This document shows positions 8,137-17,247 of a stretch of DNA of 33,298 nucleotides, in pieces. Both the position numbers and the translations under genes were made by a program. Position 1 is the stretch's first letter. Every line of letters starts with the position of its first letter. This DNA comes from a virus, in the IMG/VR virus record IMGVR_UViG_3300027704_000081, positions 1 to 33,298 of that record. One strand, 5' to 3'. Below the pieces are notes generated by a model, which did not search any database, was not told the DNA's origin, and saw only the letters and a program-made list of their open reading frames with translations.

Positions 8137-9192
8137 ATGGCAGTATATAGAATATATCCAGAAAAAGATGCATCCATCGACAGTAAGCCAACAACCTCAG
8201 GGTTGTACGGTAACTCCGGTATGGACGAAATATTAGAAATTACTTCTTACCCTGATGATGATGGAATAGGTCGCTCAAGCCGGATACTTATACAGTTTCG
8301 AGACAAAGATATAGACTCAACTATTAACACTAAAGTATCCGGTGCCTATTCTGCTTCTTTACATATTCAACTTGCCAATGCTACTACATTACCTTATGTC
8401 TATAAATTAGAAACACATCCTGTTTCTCAATCTTGGATGCAAGGTACAGGAAAACTTGGGGATAAACCACTAAATAGATCAGGAGTATCTTGGTCAAGTA
8501 GAAGAGCATTAAGCGAAGATGCTTGGACAACCTCAGGAGCAGACTTTATATCAGGAAGTTATTCTGCAGACCAAATACACGATCATACTTCTAACCATGA
8601 TATTAATTTTGACATTACAAGTTTAGTACAAGCGTACCACTCTAATGCATTAACTAACAATGGTTCTATAATAAAATTAGAAAGCAGTAAAGAATACGAA
8701 ACAACATCATCAGTTAAACTAGCATACTTTGGAGTTGATACTAATACTATATACCCTCCATACTTAGAATTTAAATGGGACGATACATCTTATACTAGTT
8801 CTCTATCTGTATTGAGTACAGATATTGCTACGGTTAAAATAAAAAACTTAAAACAATCATACTCGGAAAAAGAAACAGCTAGGCTGAGATTATCAGCTAG
8901 ACCTAAATACCCAGCTAGAGCTTTTACTACTAGTTCAGTTTATCTTACAGAGTATAAACTACCTCAAGAATCCTATTGGGCTATTAAAGATGAATTCAGT
9001 GAAGAAATGATAGTTGATTTTGATGAACAGTATACAAAAATTAGTGCAGATAATACTAGCAGCTATTTTAATATTGACATGGATCTATTACAGCCAGAGA
9101 GATTTTATAGACTACTAATCAAGACAACTCTTGATGGAAGTACATCTGTAATTGATAATAGGAACGTTTTTAAGGTAGGAAGAAATGGGTAA
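8137..9192 (+). CDS. DNRLRE-like beta-sandwich virion protein
   Basis: The 351-aa protein begins YRIYPEKDASIDS followed by GLYGNSGMDEILEI, and continues with strands such as SRILIQF and SASLHIQLANATTL and the block DINFDITSLVQAYHSN. This layout (polar start, asparagine-glycine turn, then LxIxF strands and 'FDIT-LVQAY') is like DNRLRE-type carbohydrate-binding beta-sandwiches found in secreted and phage proteins. The C-terminal half contains more beta repeats. It lies between gp6 and a large baseplate-like gene, so a peripheral baseplate or adsorption protein is likely. The family call is tentative. Its 3' end overlaps the next gene by 8 nt. Confidence 0.5.
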   Translation: MAVYRIYPEKDASIDSKPTTSGLYGNSGMDEILEITSYPDDDGIGRSSRILIQFRDKDIDSTINTKVSGAYSASLHIQLANATTLPYVYKLETHPVSQSWMQGTGKLGDKPLNRSGVSWSSRRALSEDAWTTSGADFISGSYSADQIHDHTSNHDINFDITSLVQAYHSNALTNNGSIIKLESSKEYETTSSVKLAYFGVDTNTIYPPYLEFKWDDTSYTSSLSVLSTDIATVKIKNLKQSYSEKETARLRLSARPKYPARAFTTSSVYLTEYKLPQESYWAIKDEFSEEMIVDFDEQYTKISADNTSSYFNIDMDLLQPERFYRLLIKTTLDGSTSVIDNRNVFKVGRNG

Positions 9193-9544
9193 TAACATTA
9201 GAATTAAAAAGACGGTATATAATAAAGAGGTTTACGACAAAGTTGTAGATCGAAATTTTAATGCCTTTAAGAGAAATGAAGAAGAACCTGTTGAAAAGAC
9301 TATCGAGCAGTTCTTTAAAGATTACGAAGATTTATATTTAGAGATACCTATTGAAGGAGAAAGTTCTTCTCAAAGATACCTGTATGAAAAAAGTGGAGAG
9401 TTATTATCTATTGCTAATGACTACTTAGACATACAACCATTGTTAGATGAAATTGGAGAATTAAGAGTAGACTACCTTAAAGCACAAGAAGAGATAATAG
9501 AATTACGAATCGAGAACGCAACATTATCAGGAAAAGTTGAATAA
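9185..9544 (+). CDS. Small coiled-coil baseplate-region protein
   Basis: The 119-aa acidic protein has a C-terminal heptad-like helix (LLDEIGELRVDYLKAQEEI, about 85-115) and an N-terminal basic part. No family is recognised. It overlaps both neighbours by 8 nt (the previous stop lies inside it, and its end runs over the ATG at 9537), a sign of coupled translation with the two flanking structural genes. It may be an adaptor or chaperone for the 1088-aa protein; this is inference from position. Confidence 0.6.
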   Translation: MGNNIRIKKTVYNKEVYDKVVDRNFNAFKRNEEEPVEKTIEQFFKDYEDLYLEIPIEGESSSQRYLYEKSGELLSIANDYLDIQPLLDEIGELRVDYLKAQEEIIELRIENATLSGKVE

Positions 9545-12500
9545 ATTAGAATACATAGTAAACAAAGTTGATGAGAAGATAATCGACGGTATACCATCCT
9601 ATAAAGAAAAGGATGAAATACTGATTGGACCTTACTTAATCAATAATCTATATGATTCTTCAGAAGACTTTATAGATTTACACATATACAGTTTAGAAGG
9701 TAGGTTATTAAAATCAGCATTTAACTATACTGGAGCAACACAAACAGGGGACTCAGCAGGAGCCGGGCAGATAGGAGCACAATCCTTAAATATAAGCCCA
9801 GGTGATGATGCTGTTAAAAACGGCTTTAGAAATGGAGATGTCGTTCTCTCCTACAATTTCTTCAGCGACCTATACTCTAACTCTCTAGCACCAAAAGAAT
9901 TCTTTATAGAAGAGATATCTGCGGATAGAACAGAATTAAGACTACTTACGCTAGAACTTAAAGACGATCAGATAATTAATATTACTGACGCACTTAGGGA
10001 TTACTTAGAGAACAATTCTCACTTTTCTGACTTTAAATTAAGATTTAGCAAAGATGACAGAGTTACCGCTGTAGCGATAGATAACCAAGAATACAGAGGA
10101 GGTCAATCGGTACTAGTTAAACTTTACAAACCTCTACCTACTAAATTTGTTAAGAAAGATCTTCTTAATATACTAGAAAATACTAGTGACACAGTTAACT
10201 TTAAAGTTGCTACTAGGATAATAGAAGAGGAAAGAAAGTCAAAGTTTCTTAAAGGACCTAACTTCGATATAGACTCTCTTAAGAAAGCAGATAATCCAAC
10301 AGAGTTCTTTAACTACGACGACTTATTTAGCTACCCAGTATCTAGTTCATACTATGAACTATACTCTCTATTCAATGAAAAAGGAGCACAAATAAGTATT
10401 AACCACGCAGACTACGGAGATTTCATTCACTTTGGTTCAGCAGAAGAAAGACTAAGGAACTTTAAATATAAAGTTGATTTATTAGATTCATATAATGATA
10501 GCATAAAAATCATTAGCGATACCTCTTATACCTCTACCGGTGTATCAGGTAGTACAGAGTATTATGAAGGACTAATAAAGGGGTTAGTAGATAATTTTGA
10601 TCACTACGACAAGTACCTTTATTATGAAAGCGGTTCTTATTCTTGGCCAAAATCAGATAATAGACGTCCTTATATCAACCAAACTAGTAGTACAGCCGAA
10701 TCAGCACAATGGTTCCAAAAACAATTAGTTTCAGCATCTAATTACGATTTAACTAACTACGACGTATTAACAAACACGATACCGACTTACCTTAGAGAAG
10801 ACCAAGCCAACGAACCTCTACTTATGTTTACTCATATGTTGGGGCAACACTTTGATAATATTTGGATATACTTTAAAGCAGTATCTGATAAGTACGATAC
10901 AGATAATAGATTGAACTTCGGTCTATCGAAAGATTTAGTTAGAGATGCTATTGAAACCCTAGGTATAAAAATATACCCAGCCAACAATAACCTATCAGAT
11001 CTATTCAGCACTTTCACCGGAGCTAATTACGACTCAGGGAGTACAGGAGAAGTTATAAACCATTACATGCAGATTACTTCTGGTAGTGGATTAGAACATC
11101 TACAACCTATGCCTGTAGACAATTACCAGAAAGAAGTATACAAAAGAATATACCATAATATACCTTTCTTAACTAAAGCAAAAGGAACGAACAGAGGACT
11201 AAGAGCACTTATTAACTGTTTCGGTATACCTTCTGACATATTAAAAATAAAACAATTCGGCGGTACTCATATAGATAACCAAAAGAATTTAGCTCCTGAA
11301 CAATCTGTAACAAGCTCTTTAGATAAAATTAGACTTGATAACACAGGTAGCTTAGTGACTGGAAGTACTTTGTCCCCATCTATATCTATCATTCAACCAG
11401 TAGATAAATACTCAGATGATTTACATACTGTAGAAGTAGGGTTTGACATATCAGACACTACGAACGAATGGATCTCTTCAAAGATTACAGGAAGCTTTGA
11501 TATAGACAACTACTTAGGTGATCCAAGGGATAGAAACGAGTTTAGCTATTCCGGTCTAAGACAATTAGAAGAGACTATTTTTGCTGAACCTAATGAAGCA
11601 GTACAGAACTATTGGGAGAATGTAATTAAGGATTACAATAAAGCAGAATTTGATTGGAACGATGAATTAGTTCCATTTAGAAAACCAGCTGACTTTGTTA
11701 GATTGGTTAAGTTTTTTGATAATACCTTATTCAGATTAATAAAAGACTTTATACCTGCAAGGTCTAATACCAATACAGGTGTAATAATTAAGTCTCATAT
11801 TCTTAATAGAAGTAAAGTTAAACAGGTAAGTGTATCTTACGAAAATAATATATATACAGGAAGCATATCTGTAGGTGAAATATCAGGTTCTGATGCCGGA
11901 GCATTTGGAGTAGCAAATAAATACCAATACACTACTAACTACTCAGCTTCAACCATAACACCTCTTGGGCTAATAGAAAGAAATATATCTCATGAAGAAC
12001 CTAGATTTACTGGAGAGTTTAGCGGCTCTGTAGTTATAGCTTCTGACGGAGAAATGAATGCAAAGAATCCATTTAAGCATAGTTTACAGCCCTTTGCTAA
12101 CTTTACATTAAGAGCATTTAACTTCTCATTACCTATTCCTCTAGCTTGTGATATAATATTAACAGTTACTAAAATGGGTGAAAATTTTACTTTCACAGCA
12201 GTAGGTAACGGTAAAGTATCAACTGAATACCCACAGTCTTCTAACCAAGTCGGGGAAATACAAGTCACTCATGACTTTGATTCATATAACTTCTTAGTAG
12301 GGAAAGCACACGTAACATACCCGTACCACTTCGAAGGATGGGGATTAACAAGTGCTTCAGCTGCACCCAGTATTTTTCAAACAGGTTCTGTGATGACTTT
12401 ATATAGTAACACAAGACCAACAGAAGATAAATATTTTGCACATTTTAGTACAGACTTCGCAGAAAGAATCGTATATTATGTATCAACAAGGATAGAAGAC

Positions 12501-12803
12501 GACGGACGAGTTATTACCGCCCTTGACGGAACTGTAAGCACAGGGTACTATGGAGATGCAGATGATATAGAATTATTATATCCAGATCAAATTGCACCGA
12601 CAGGTTCATTCAATGTTACTGCTAACTGGTCAGACTATTCTCAATTTATACTTAAAGCAAATGATGCGTACGGCGGTACAGGAGATTGGGTAGGTTGGAA
12701 GAATGGAGATGGAGATATATTGTCGACCAATAAACAATTGTCTATATTTTCTGGATCATACGGAGGACATACTCAATTCTACGCAACATATAATAGATAT
12801 TAA
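9537..12803 (+). CDS. Large baseplate-like structural protein (gp7 position)
   Basis: With 1088 residues this is the largest complete gene here. It occupies the place after gp6 where T4 has gp7 (1032 aa), but I see no decisive gp7 motif. About residues 544-570 contain TKAKGTNRGLRALINCFGIP, a block typical of tail and baseplate proteins that link wedge to fibre. From about 850 to the end there are beta repeats with the Gly-Trp signature (HFEGWGLTSAS; DWVGWKNGDGDILS) and a final GHTQFYATYNRY, resembling InlB-type B-repeats. These would make an extended C-terminal arm. It overlaps the previous gene by 8 nt and precedes the next by 2 nt. Confidence 0.5.
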   Translation: MNKLEYIVNKVDEKIIDGIPSYKEKDEILIGPYLINNLYDSSEDFIDLHIYSLEGRLLKSAFNYTGATQTGDSAGAGQIGAQSLNISPGDDAVKNGFRNGDVVLSYNFFSDLYSNSLAPKEFFIEEISADRTELRLLTLELKDDQIINITDALRDYLENNSHFSDFKLRFSKDDRVTAVAIDNQEYRGGQSVLVKLYKPLPTKFVKKDLLNILENTSDTVNFKVATRIIEEERKSKFLKGPNFDIDSLKKADNPTEFFNYDDLFSYPVSSSYYELYSLFNEKGAQISINHADYGDFIHFGSAEERLRNFKYKVDLLDSYNDSIKIISDTSYTSTGVSGSTEYYEGLIKGLVDNFDHYDKYLYYESGSYSWPKSDNRRPYINQTSSTAESAQWFQKQLVSASNYDLTNYDVLTNTIPTYLREDQANEPLLMFTHMLGQHFDNIWIYFKAVSDKYDTDNRLNFGLSKDLVRDAIETLGIKIYPANNNLSDLFSTFTGANYDSGSTGEVINHYMQITSGSGLEHLQPMPVDNYQKEVYKRIYHNIPFLTKAKGTNRGLRALINCFGIPSDILKIKQFGGTHIDNQKNLAPEQSVTSSLDKIRLDNTGSLVTGSTLSPSISIIQPVDKYSDDLHTVEVGFDISDTTNEWISSKITGSFDIDNYLGDPRDRNEFSYSGLRQLEETIFAEPNEAVQNYWENVIKDYNKAEFDWNDELVPFRKPADFVRLVKFFDNTLFRLIKDFIPARSNTNTGVIIKSHILNRSKVKQVSVSYENNIYTGSISVGEISGSDAGAFGVANKYQYTTNYSASTITPLGLIERNISHEEPRFTGEFSGSVVIASDGEMNAKNPFKHSLQPFANFTLRAFNFSLPIPLACDIILTVTKMGENFTFTAVGNGKVSTEYPQSSNQVGEIQVTHDFDSYNFLVGKAHVTYPYHFEGWGLTSASAAPSIFQTGSVMTLYSNTRPTEDKYFAHFSTDFAERIVYYVSTRIEDDGRVITALDGTVSTGYYGDADDIELLYPDQIAPTGSFNVTANWSDYSQFILKANDAYGGTGDWVGWKNGDGDILSTNKQLSIFSGSYGGHTQFYATYNRY

Positions 12804-12805
12804 CG

Positions 12806-13819
12806 ATGACTGAACTAGAATTTCAAAATACTGACCCTACTAAATACAATGAAGGAAATTGCAACCTCCTTTATAGTAGTAGTATTAGTACTGGATCTTT
12901 TGCTTTACCAAGCAACTATCCAACAGGATCAACATCACCATCAGAATCAGGAGGAGTATACTACCTACCTGACGCCTTCTTTCCTCCTTATACTATTTTA
13001 GGATTAACAATCCCTAACAATAGCGAAAACGGAGTATCGGTTGAACAGACATTACAGAACGTTAAAGCTGTTAAATTTACATTTGCAGGAACAGTTATAA
13101 GCTTAGAAGTATTAGGAATATCAAAAAGATCTAATTACTTCTATTTACGAACTCAACCTCTAAAGACTAATACCTTTCCGGAAGGAAGAGACCAATCTAA
13201 TATTCCTATCATAAGTGCATTAGAGTTTATATTTACACCTTTCTTAAAAGAGAAATTTAGTAATAGTGATTACAATGCTTTAATAGGAAACGCATCAATA
13301 CAGAAAACAAGTACAGGAGCAGTTCAAGTAGACAGGTTAGTAGGTCAAGCAGCACCATCTAACTATCATGCTCTAGTATCAGGATCAGCTTCACCAGCAG
13401 CAGTACAATACAGTAACTATACTATCTCAGGATTATCAAATGCAAGATATGGTGGCTGTAAATTACAGAGCGGAAGCGTTGAAGGAGAAGACCCAGCAAT
13501 GGGATATAGGTCTTTTAAGGGAGCTATAAACGAAAGAGATGCAGACAACGCAACGATACTAGCACAAACAGAAGGAAAAGACATATTCTTTTCAGTAGAT
13601 AGAAAACCATCAGTATATTTTACAAGTGCTGATACATTTAACGATTATACAGGTAGCACCTTCCCTACACCGGCAACAGGGACTTTTAAAGGCTCTATTA
13701 TGTACGAAGAAGAAGGAAATAGATTTATACGAATAGTAAATAAGAAAGTACATGCAATTGATAGGGGATCTATATTTCATACTAATGAATTAGGGCGAAC
13801 TAAAAAGGAGACAACTTAA
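12806..13819 (+). CDS. Unknown structural protein of the tail module
   Basis: The 337-aa protein is rich in Ser, Thr, Gly and aromatic residues, with mostly predicted beta structure, and has no catalytic motif that I can identify. The middle (about 165-215) is rich in Ala/Ser/Gly/Tyr, as in fibre or neck proteins. It closes the baseplate block and is followed by a 41-bp gap carrying a TATTTATA site. It is probably a baseplate or fibre-attachment protein by context; no homologue is recognised. Confidence 0.6.
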   Translation: MTELEFQNTDPTKYNEGNCNLLYSSSISTGSFALPSNYPTGSTSPSESGGVYYLPDAFFPPYTILGLTIPNNSENGVSVEQTLQNVKAVKFTFAGTVISLEVLGISKRSNYFYLRTQPLKTNTFPEGRDQSNIPIISALEFIFTPFLKEKFSNSDYNALIGNASIQKTSTGAVQVDRLVGQAAPSNYHALVSGSASPAAVQYSNYTISGLSNARYGGCKLQSGSVEGEDPAMGYRSFKGAINERDADNATILAQTEGKDIFFSVDRKPSVYFTSADTFNDYTGSTFPTPATGTFKGSIMYEEEGNRFIRIVNKKVHAIDRGSIFHTNELGRTKKETT

Positions 13820-13833
13820 AACAATAAACAGCG

Positions 13834-13841
13834 ATATTTAT
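13834..13841 (+). promoter_or_regulatory. TATTTATA motif, candidate late promoter
   Basis: An exact TATTTATA lies in the 41-bp gap before the fibre module, 19 bp ahead of the ATG at 13861. Flanks GCGA and ATAAAC match those of the site at 1955. It would start a separate transcript for the appendage genes. Confidence 0.6.
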
Positions 13842-13860
13842 AATAAACACTAAATAAAAA

Positions 13861-14517
13861 ATGGGATACTTAGACAATTCAATCGTAACAGTGGATGCGA
13901 TTTTAACCAAAAAAGGAAGAGAGCTATTAGCTAGAGGAGATGGTTCTTTCAAAATCACTCAATTTGCATTAGCAGATGATGAGATTGATTACACCCTTTA
14001 CAATCCAACACATCCCTCTGGTTCTGCATTATACGGAGAAGCAATAGAGAATATGCCCCTATTAGAGGCCTTTCCTGATGAAACTCAAGTAATGAAATAC
14101 AAACTTACAACACTACCTAGAGGTACATCTAAACTTCCAGTATTGGATATTGGATTCTCTTCTATTAGTTTAAAACAAGGAGCTTCTCTAGCAATCACTC
14201 CTCAAACATTAAACTTCGGTGGAGCAACATCAACGTTTGAAGCTTCAGGATACACTGCTACTATAGCAGATATTAGAGTTTTAAATACCTTTGGAGGAGT
14301 AGGGATCAATACAGAAGAAGCAGAAGCACTTAACACAACTACAACAATTGGTACTAACGTATCTAAAGGTGTAATTGGAACTACAGTAAACTTAACTGCT
14401 ACAACTGTAAACACTTTATTCGGATCAACTATTATTCTACAGACTACTTTAACAGTAATAGGTAGAGACTCCGGAGCAAGATTAACTATTCCTGTAACTA
14501 TTACTAAATCTAATTAA
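13861..14517 (+). CDS. Tail appendage protein, first of the fibre module
   Basis: The 218-aa protein starts GYLDNSIVTVDAILTKKGRE and continues LLARGDGSFKITQFALADDE and DYTLYNPTHPSG. I associate this kind of N-terminus with virion structural proteins of marine T4-like phages, where it probably attaches to the baseplate. The C-terminal 100 residues are an Ig-like, Thr/Val-rich beta region (ATTVNTLFGSTIILQTTLTV). No enzymatic motif is present. A cluster of Thr codons (NTTTTIGTN) marks a linker. It is followed 2 bp later by the next structural gene. Confidence 0.6.
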   Translation: MGYLDNSIVTVDAILTKKGRELLARGDGSFKITQFALADDEIDYTLYNPTHPSGSALYGEAIENMPLLEAFPDETQVMKYKLTTLPRGTSKLPVLDIGFSSISLKQGASLAITPQTLNFGGATSTFEASGYTATIADIRVLNTFGGVGINTEEAEALNTTTTIGTNVSKGVIGTTVNLTATTVNTLFGSTIILQTTLTVIGRDSGARLTIPVTITKSN

Positions 14518-14519
14518 TT

Positions 14520-15584
14520 ATGTCATTTAAAAGATTCGACCAAGAAGACGTAGTAGTAAGTGCAGAGTCCATATCAACTCCATGTTGGTCAGGGAACAAA
14601 ACTACACTAAACTCTTTCTTTACCTCCTCAGTACAAGTAGGTGGTGCAACAGGAGATTTCTACTACAACATTTATCAAACAGGCTCAGGGCATCCTTCAT
14701 CAAGAACCCAATTCTCTTTATCTTATGGTAACAAAGAAGGTAAAGGTAGTATACGATACAATCCAAACGTAACAGTTAAGTCACCAACATCAACAATATA
14801 CGGTCAGTATAGAAGTTTAATACTTGGAGACGAAGAAAAAAACTTTGTTTTTGGAGGAGTTGCATCTGATTCATTCTATGCAATTTCAATAGATAGAGCT
14901 AGATACAAAGAAAAACTACTCCCAGGTACTTTAGACTTAGTTGTAGCTCACTCAGGGAGTAAATTATCTACAGGAGCAGGTTCTTCAATAACCTCTCGTA
15001 CACTTACAGACAATAGTTTAGTTAGCAGTACAGTAACCTTTACCGACGCAGGAAGAGTATACGAACTAGTTTCTGGTTCATTAGGAAATGTACACACTAG
15101 TCTTAACGCTAACGGGTATACTTCTAATAATGGTTCATACGGTAAATTATTACCGGATTTAGGTATTGCATTAATAAATGTAGCAGCCTTAGATGCACCA
15201 ATAGCTCAAGGAGGAGTTAACTTTAACTCAAATCAAACAGCAAATCAGTTGACCCACTCAGGAAGTGCAACAAATCTTAACAGAGGATTTGACCTTCTTA
15301 AAAGAGGTTCTAAATTTAGAATTCAATCAGAAGAAACTATCTCTTCAAACTTTATATTCGTAAGAGCTAGAAACTCTGAATTTAATTACTCAACAAATCC
15401 TTCATTAATTACTGGATCAGGAGAACTAAGGCACAACGTAATGGTTAATTCACCACAGTCATATATTACGACTGTAGGATTATACAACGACAATAATGAC
15501 TTATTAGCTACAGCTAAACTATCTAGACCACTAATTAAAGATTTTACAAAAGAGGCGTTAGTACGAATTAAGTTAGACTATTAA
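14520..15584 (+). CDS. Virion protein, paralogue A of a tandem pair
   Basis: The 354-aa protein is beta-rich and Ser/Gly/Asn-rich. Its last 40 residues (from 315) read YITTVGLYNDNNDLLATAK and then a proline and strands, which align without gaps to the last 40 residues of the next gene. A second shared block is FNYSTNPSLITGSGE, just upstream. The N-termini also share a basic start followed by 'QEDVVVSA' versus 'RQDVYVSD'. Such C-terminal blocks occur in structural proteins of marine T4-like phages. The pair may form a hetero-oligomer or stacked rings in the tail appendage. No enzymatic role is evident. Confidence 0.6.
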   Translation: MSFKRFDQEDVVVSAESISTPCWSGNKTTLNSFFTSSVQVGGATGDFYYNIYQTGSGHPSSRTQFSLSYGNKEGKGSIRYNPNVTVKSPTSTIYGQYRSLILGDEEKNFVFGGVASDSFYAISIDRARYKEKLLPGTLDLVVAHSGSKLSTGAGSSITSRTLTDNSLVSSTVTFTDAGRVYELVSGSLGNVHTSLNANGYTSNNGSYGKLLPDLGIALINVAALDAPIAQGGVNFNSNQTANQLTHSGSATNLNRGFDLLKRGSKFRIQSEETISSNFIFVRARNSEFNYSTNPSLITGSGELRHNVMVNSPQSYITTVGLYNDNNDLLATAKLSRPLIKDFTKEALVRIKLDY

Positions 15585-15587
15585 TGA

Positions 15588-16607
15588 ATGAGCGCTTACA
15601 AAAAGTTAAACAGACAAGATGTATATGTATCTGACTACTCTGCTAAAAAGCAATGGGTAGCAAGTGGAAGTGCATTAGTCAATTATAAGATAGAGACCTT
15701 AAGAGGTTTCTCTGGATCCACACCCGGATACCCTTACCCATTAGATTATAGAAATAATCAATATGAAAAAATTGTATTTGATAGTATAAACAATATGTAC
15801 TATGCAGATGGAATTGGTAACGGACTGACATCAGGATCTAGAAATCTAGCGTTGCAAACTAGTTTAACAATAAGTGGTGCAAGAGATATTAAATCAGAAG
15901 TAGGAGTATTATCTATTCCTAGGGATGTAGTAGGTACACATATAGAACCTCATACATTTGTATATGTACCACAAGTAGAAGCGGTAGATAATTACATAGT
16001 AGACGGCTACTCTCAAGATAGAATGTCTGGGGAAGATTTATATACAGAAAAAGTTGGCTACCAATACGGAGCTAACCCTATTGATACAGGAGACTATATA
16101 ACAGATGAAAAAGGATACATAGACGAATCATCAGGTGAATATGTAGATTTAGATAAAGGACAGCAAAGAGTAGAGATAATTGACGATGGAAACGGTTCGT
16201 TAATTTATTCTGGATCCGACAGAAGCTATACACAACCAGCTAAGGTTATTGGTGATATTATATACAATCACGGCTTAGCTATAATAACAGATAAAGACGT
16301 TGCAAGATATCTAAGCACTTATTCTAGACATAAGTTGCGATGGAAATCAAATCAACCTATTTATACATATAATGTACATTGTAAGGTTAAAGATTCTGAA
16401 CTGAATCATACCTACAACCAATCAGCATTAACAGGATCATTTGGTCAAAAAGCTGATAATATAAGTGGAAGTAACTTTACACCGTATATAACAACAGTCG
16501 GAATGTATAATGACTCTAATGAATTAATAGCAGTAGCTAAGACTAATCATCCAATTCAAAAGACTCAAAACACAGATATGACATTTGTAGTAAAAATAGA
16601 TATATAA
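15588..16607 (+). CDS. Virion protein, paralogue B of a tandem pair
   Basis: This 339-aa protein is a diverged duplicate of the preceding gene: YITTVGMYNDSNELIAVAK at 300-318 and LNHTYNQSALTGSFG upstream match the same positions there, while the middle is unlike. The central part has an acidic region (about 150-190) with repeated Tyr-Asp and Gly-Asp. Two possible ATGs lie close together at 15584 and 15588, but only 15588 opens this frame. It ends 1 bp before the small S74 fibre gene. A fibre or collar subunit is likely by context. Confidence 0.6.
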   Translation: MSAYKKLNRQDVYVSDYSAKKQWVASGSALVNYKIETLRGFSGSTPGYPYPLDYRNNQYEKIVFDSINNMYYADGIGNGLTSGSRNLALQTSLTISGARDIKSEVGVLSIPRDVVGTHIEPHTFVYVPQVEAVDNYIVDGYSQDRMSGEDLYTEKVGYQYGANPIDTGDYITDEKGYIDESSGEYVDLDKGQQRVEIIDDGNGSLIYSGSDRSYTQPAKVIGDIIYNHGLAIITDKDVARYLSTYSRHKLRWKSNQPIYTYNVHCKVKDSELNHTYNQSALTGSFGQKADNISGSNFTPYITTVGMYNDSNELIAVAKTNHPIQKTQNTDMTFVVKIDI

Positions 16608-16608
16608 A

Positions 16609-17247
16609 ATGGCTATAAAATTTAGAGCAAATAAAACACAAGCGTTAACATACGCAGAGATGGATACCAACTTAGGTAGCTATTTCTATTCAAGCTCGTT
16701 ATCTGGCACTAACCTGTATTTACATTATACAGGAAGCCAAAACGTTCCAATCAATCAATCATCACATATTGTACCATTAACTGCAGGACAAGTTCAAGGA
16801 CCTATCTACAGTGTACAGTATAATGAGAATGGAGGAGCGTCTGGATCATCAGCATTTATTCATAGTGGATCTAGTGTAGGGATTAATACCACAGTAGCAG
16901 ATTTAACACATGCTTTAGAAGTTTCAGGAAGTATTAGAGCTTCAGGAGCCCTACTTTCTAATTCAGATGAAAGACTAAAGGAAAATATTTATGCTATAGA
17001 TAATCCGTTAAATAAACTTAAACAAATACAAGGAGTATACTTTAATTGGATAGGCAAAGAAGATAGAGAAGTTGGATTTATAGCACAACAAGTACAAAAA
17101 GTACTTCCAGAAGTTGTCGTTGAAGATAAAAAATCTTATCTTTCCGTAGACTACAGTAAGGTTGTTCCTTTGCTAGTAGGTGCTATACAAGAGCAAAATG
17201 ATCTTATTAAAGGCTTACAGTATAGAATAAACAAATTAGAAAAATAA
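16609..17247 (+). CDS. Mini tail fibre with peptidase S74 chaperone
   Basis: The 212-aa protein has a short N-terminal attachment segment (KFRANKTQALTYAEMDTNLG, residues 4-23), a small Ser/Gly-rich beta region, and a complete C-terminal peptidase S74 (intramolecular chaperone) domain from about 117. The catalytic Ser-Asp pair is in NSDERLKENI (Ser119-Asp120), followed by FIAQQVQKVLPEVV and YSKVVPLLVGAIQEQ. S74 domains trimerise the fibre, then cut themselves off before the serine. Cleavage would leave only about 118 residues of fibre. Its N- and C-terminal parts are paralogous to those of the next gene, whose ATG overlaps its stop. Confidence 0.85.
   Translation: MAIKFRANKTQALTYAEMDTNLGSYFYSSSLSGTNLYLHYTGSQNVPINQSSHIVPLTAGQVQGPIYSVQYNENGGASGSSAFIHSGSSVGINTTVADLTHALEVSGSIRASGALLSNSDERLKENIYAIDNPLNKLKQIQGVYFNWIGKEDREVGFIAQQVQKVLPEVVVEDKKSYLSVDYSKVVPLLVGAIQEQNDLIKGLQYRINKLEK

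Noticed and set aside
16358-16365. TATTTATA inside the 339-aa structural gene
   Set aside because: It encodes part of QPIYTYN in a conserved frame with no gene start nearby. Chance occurrences are expected in AT-rich DNA.
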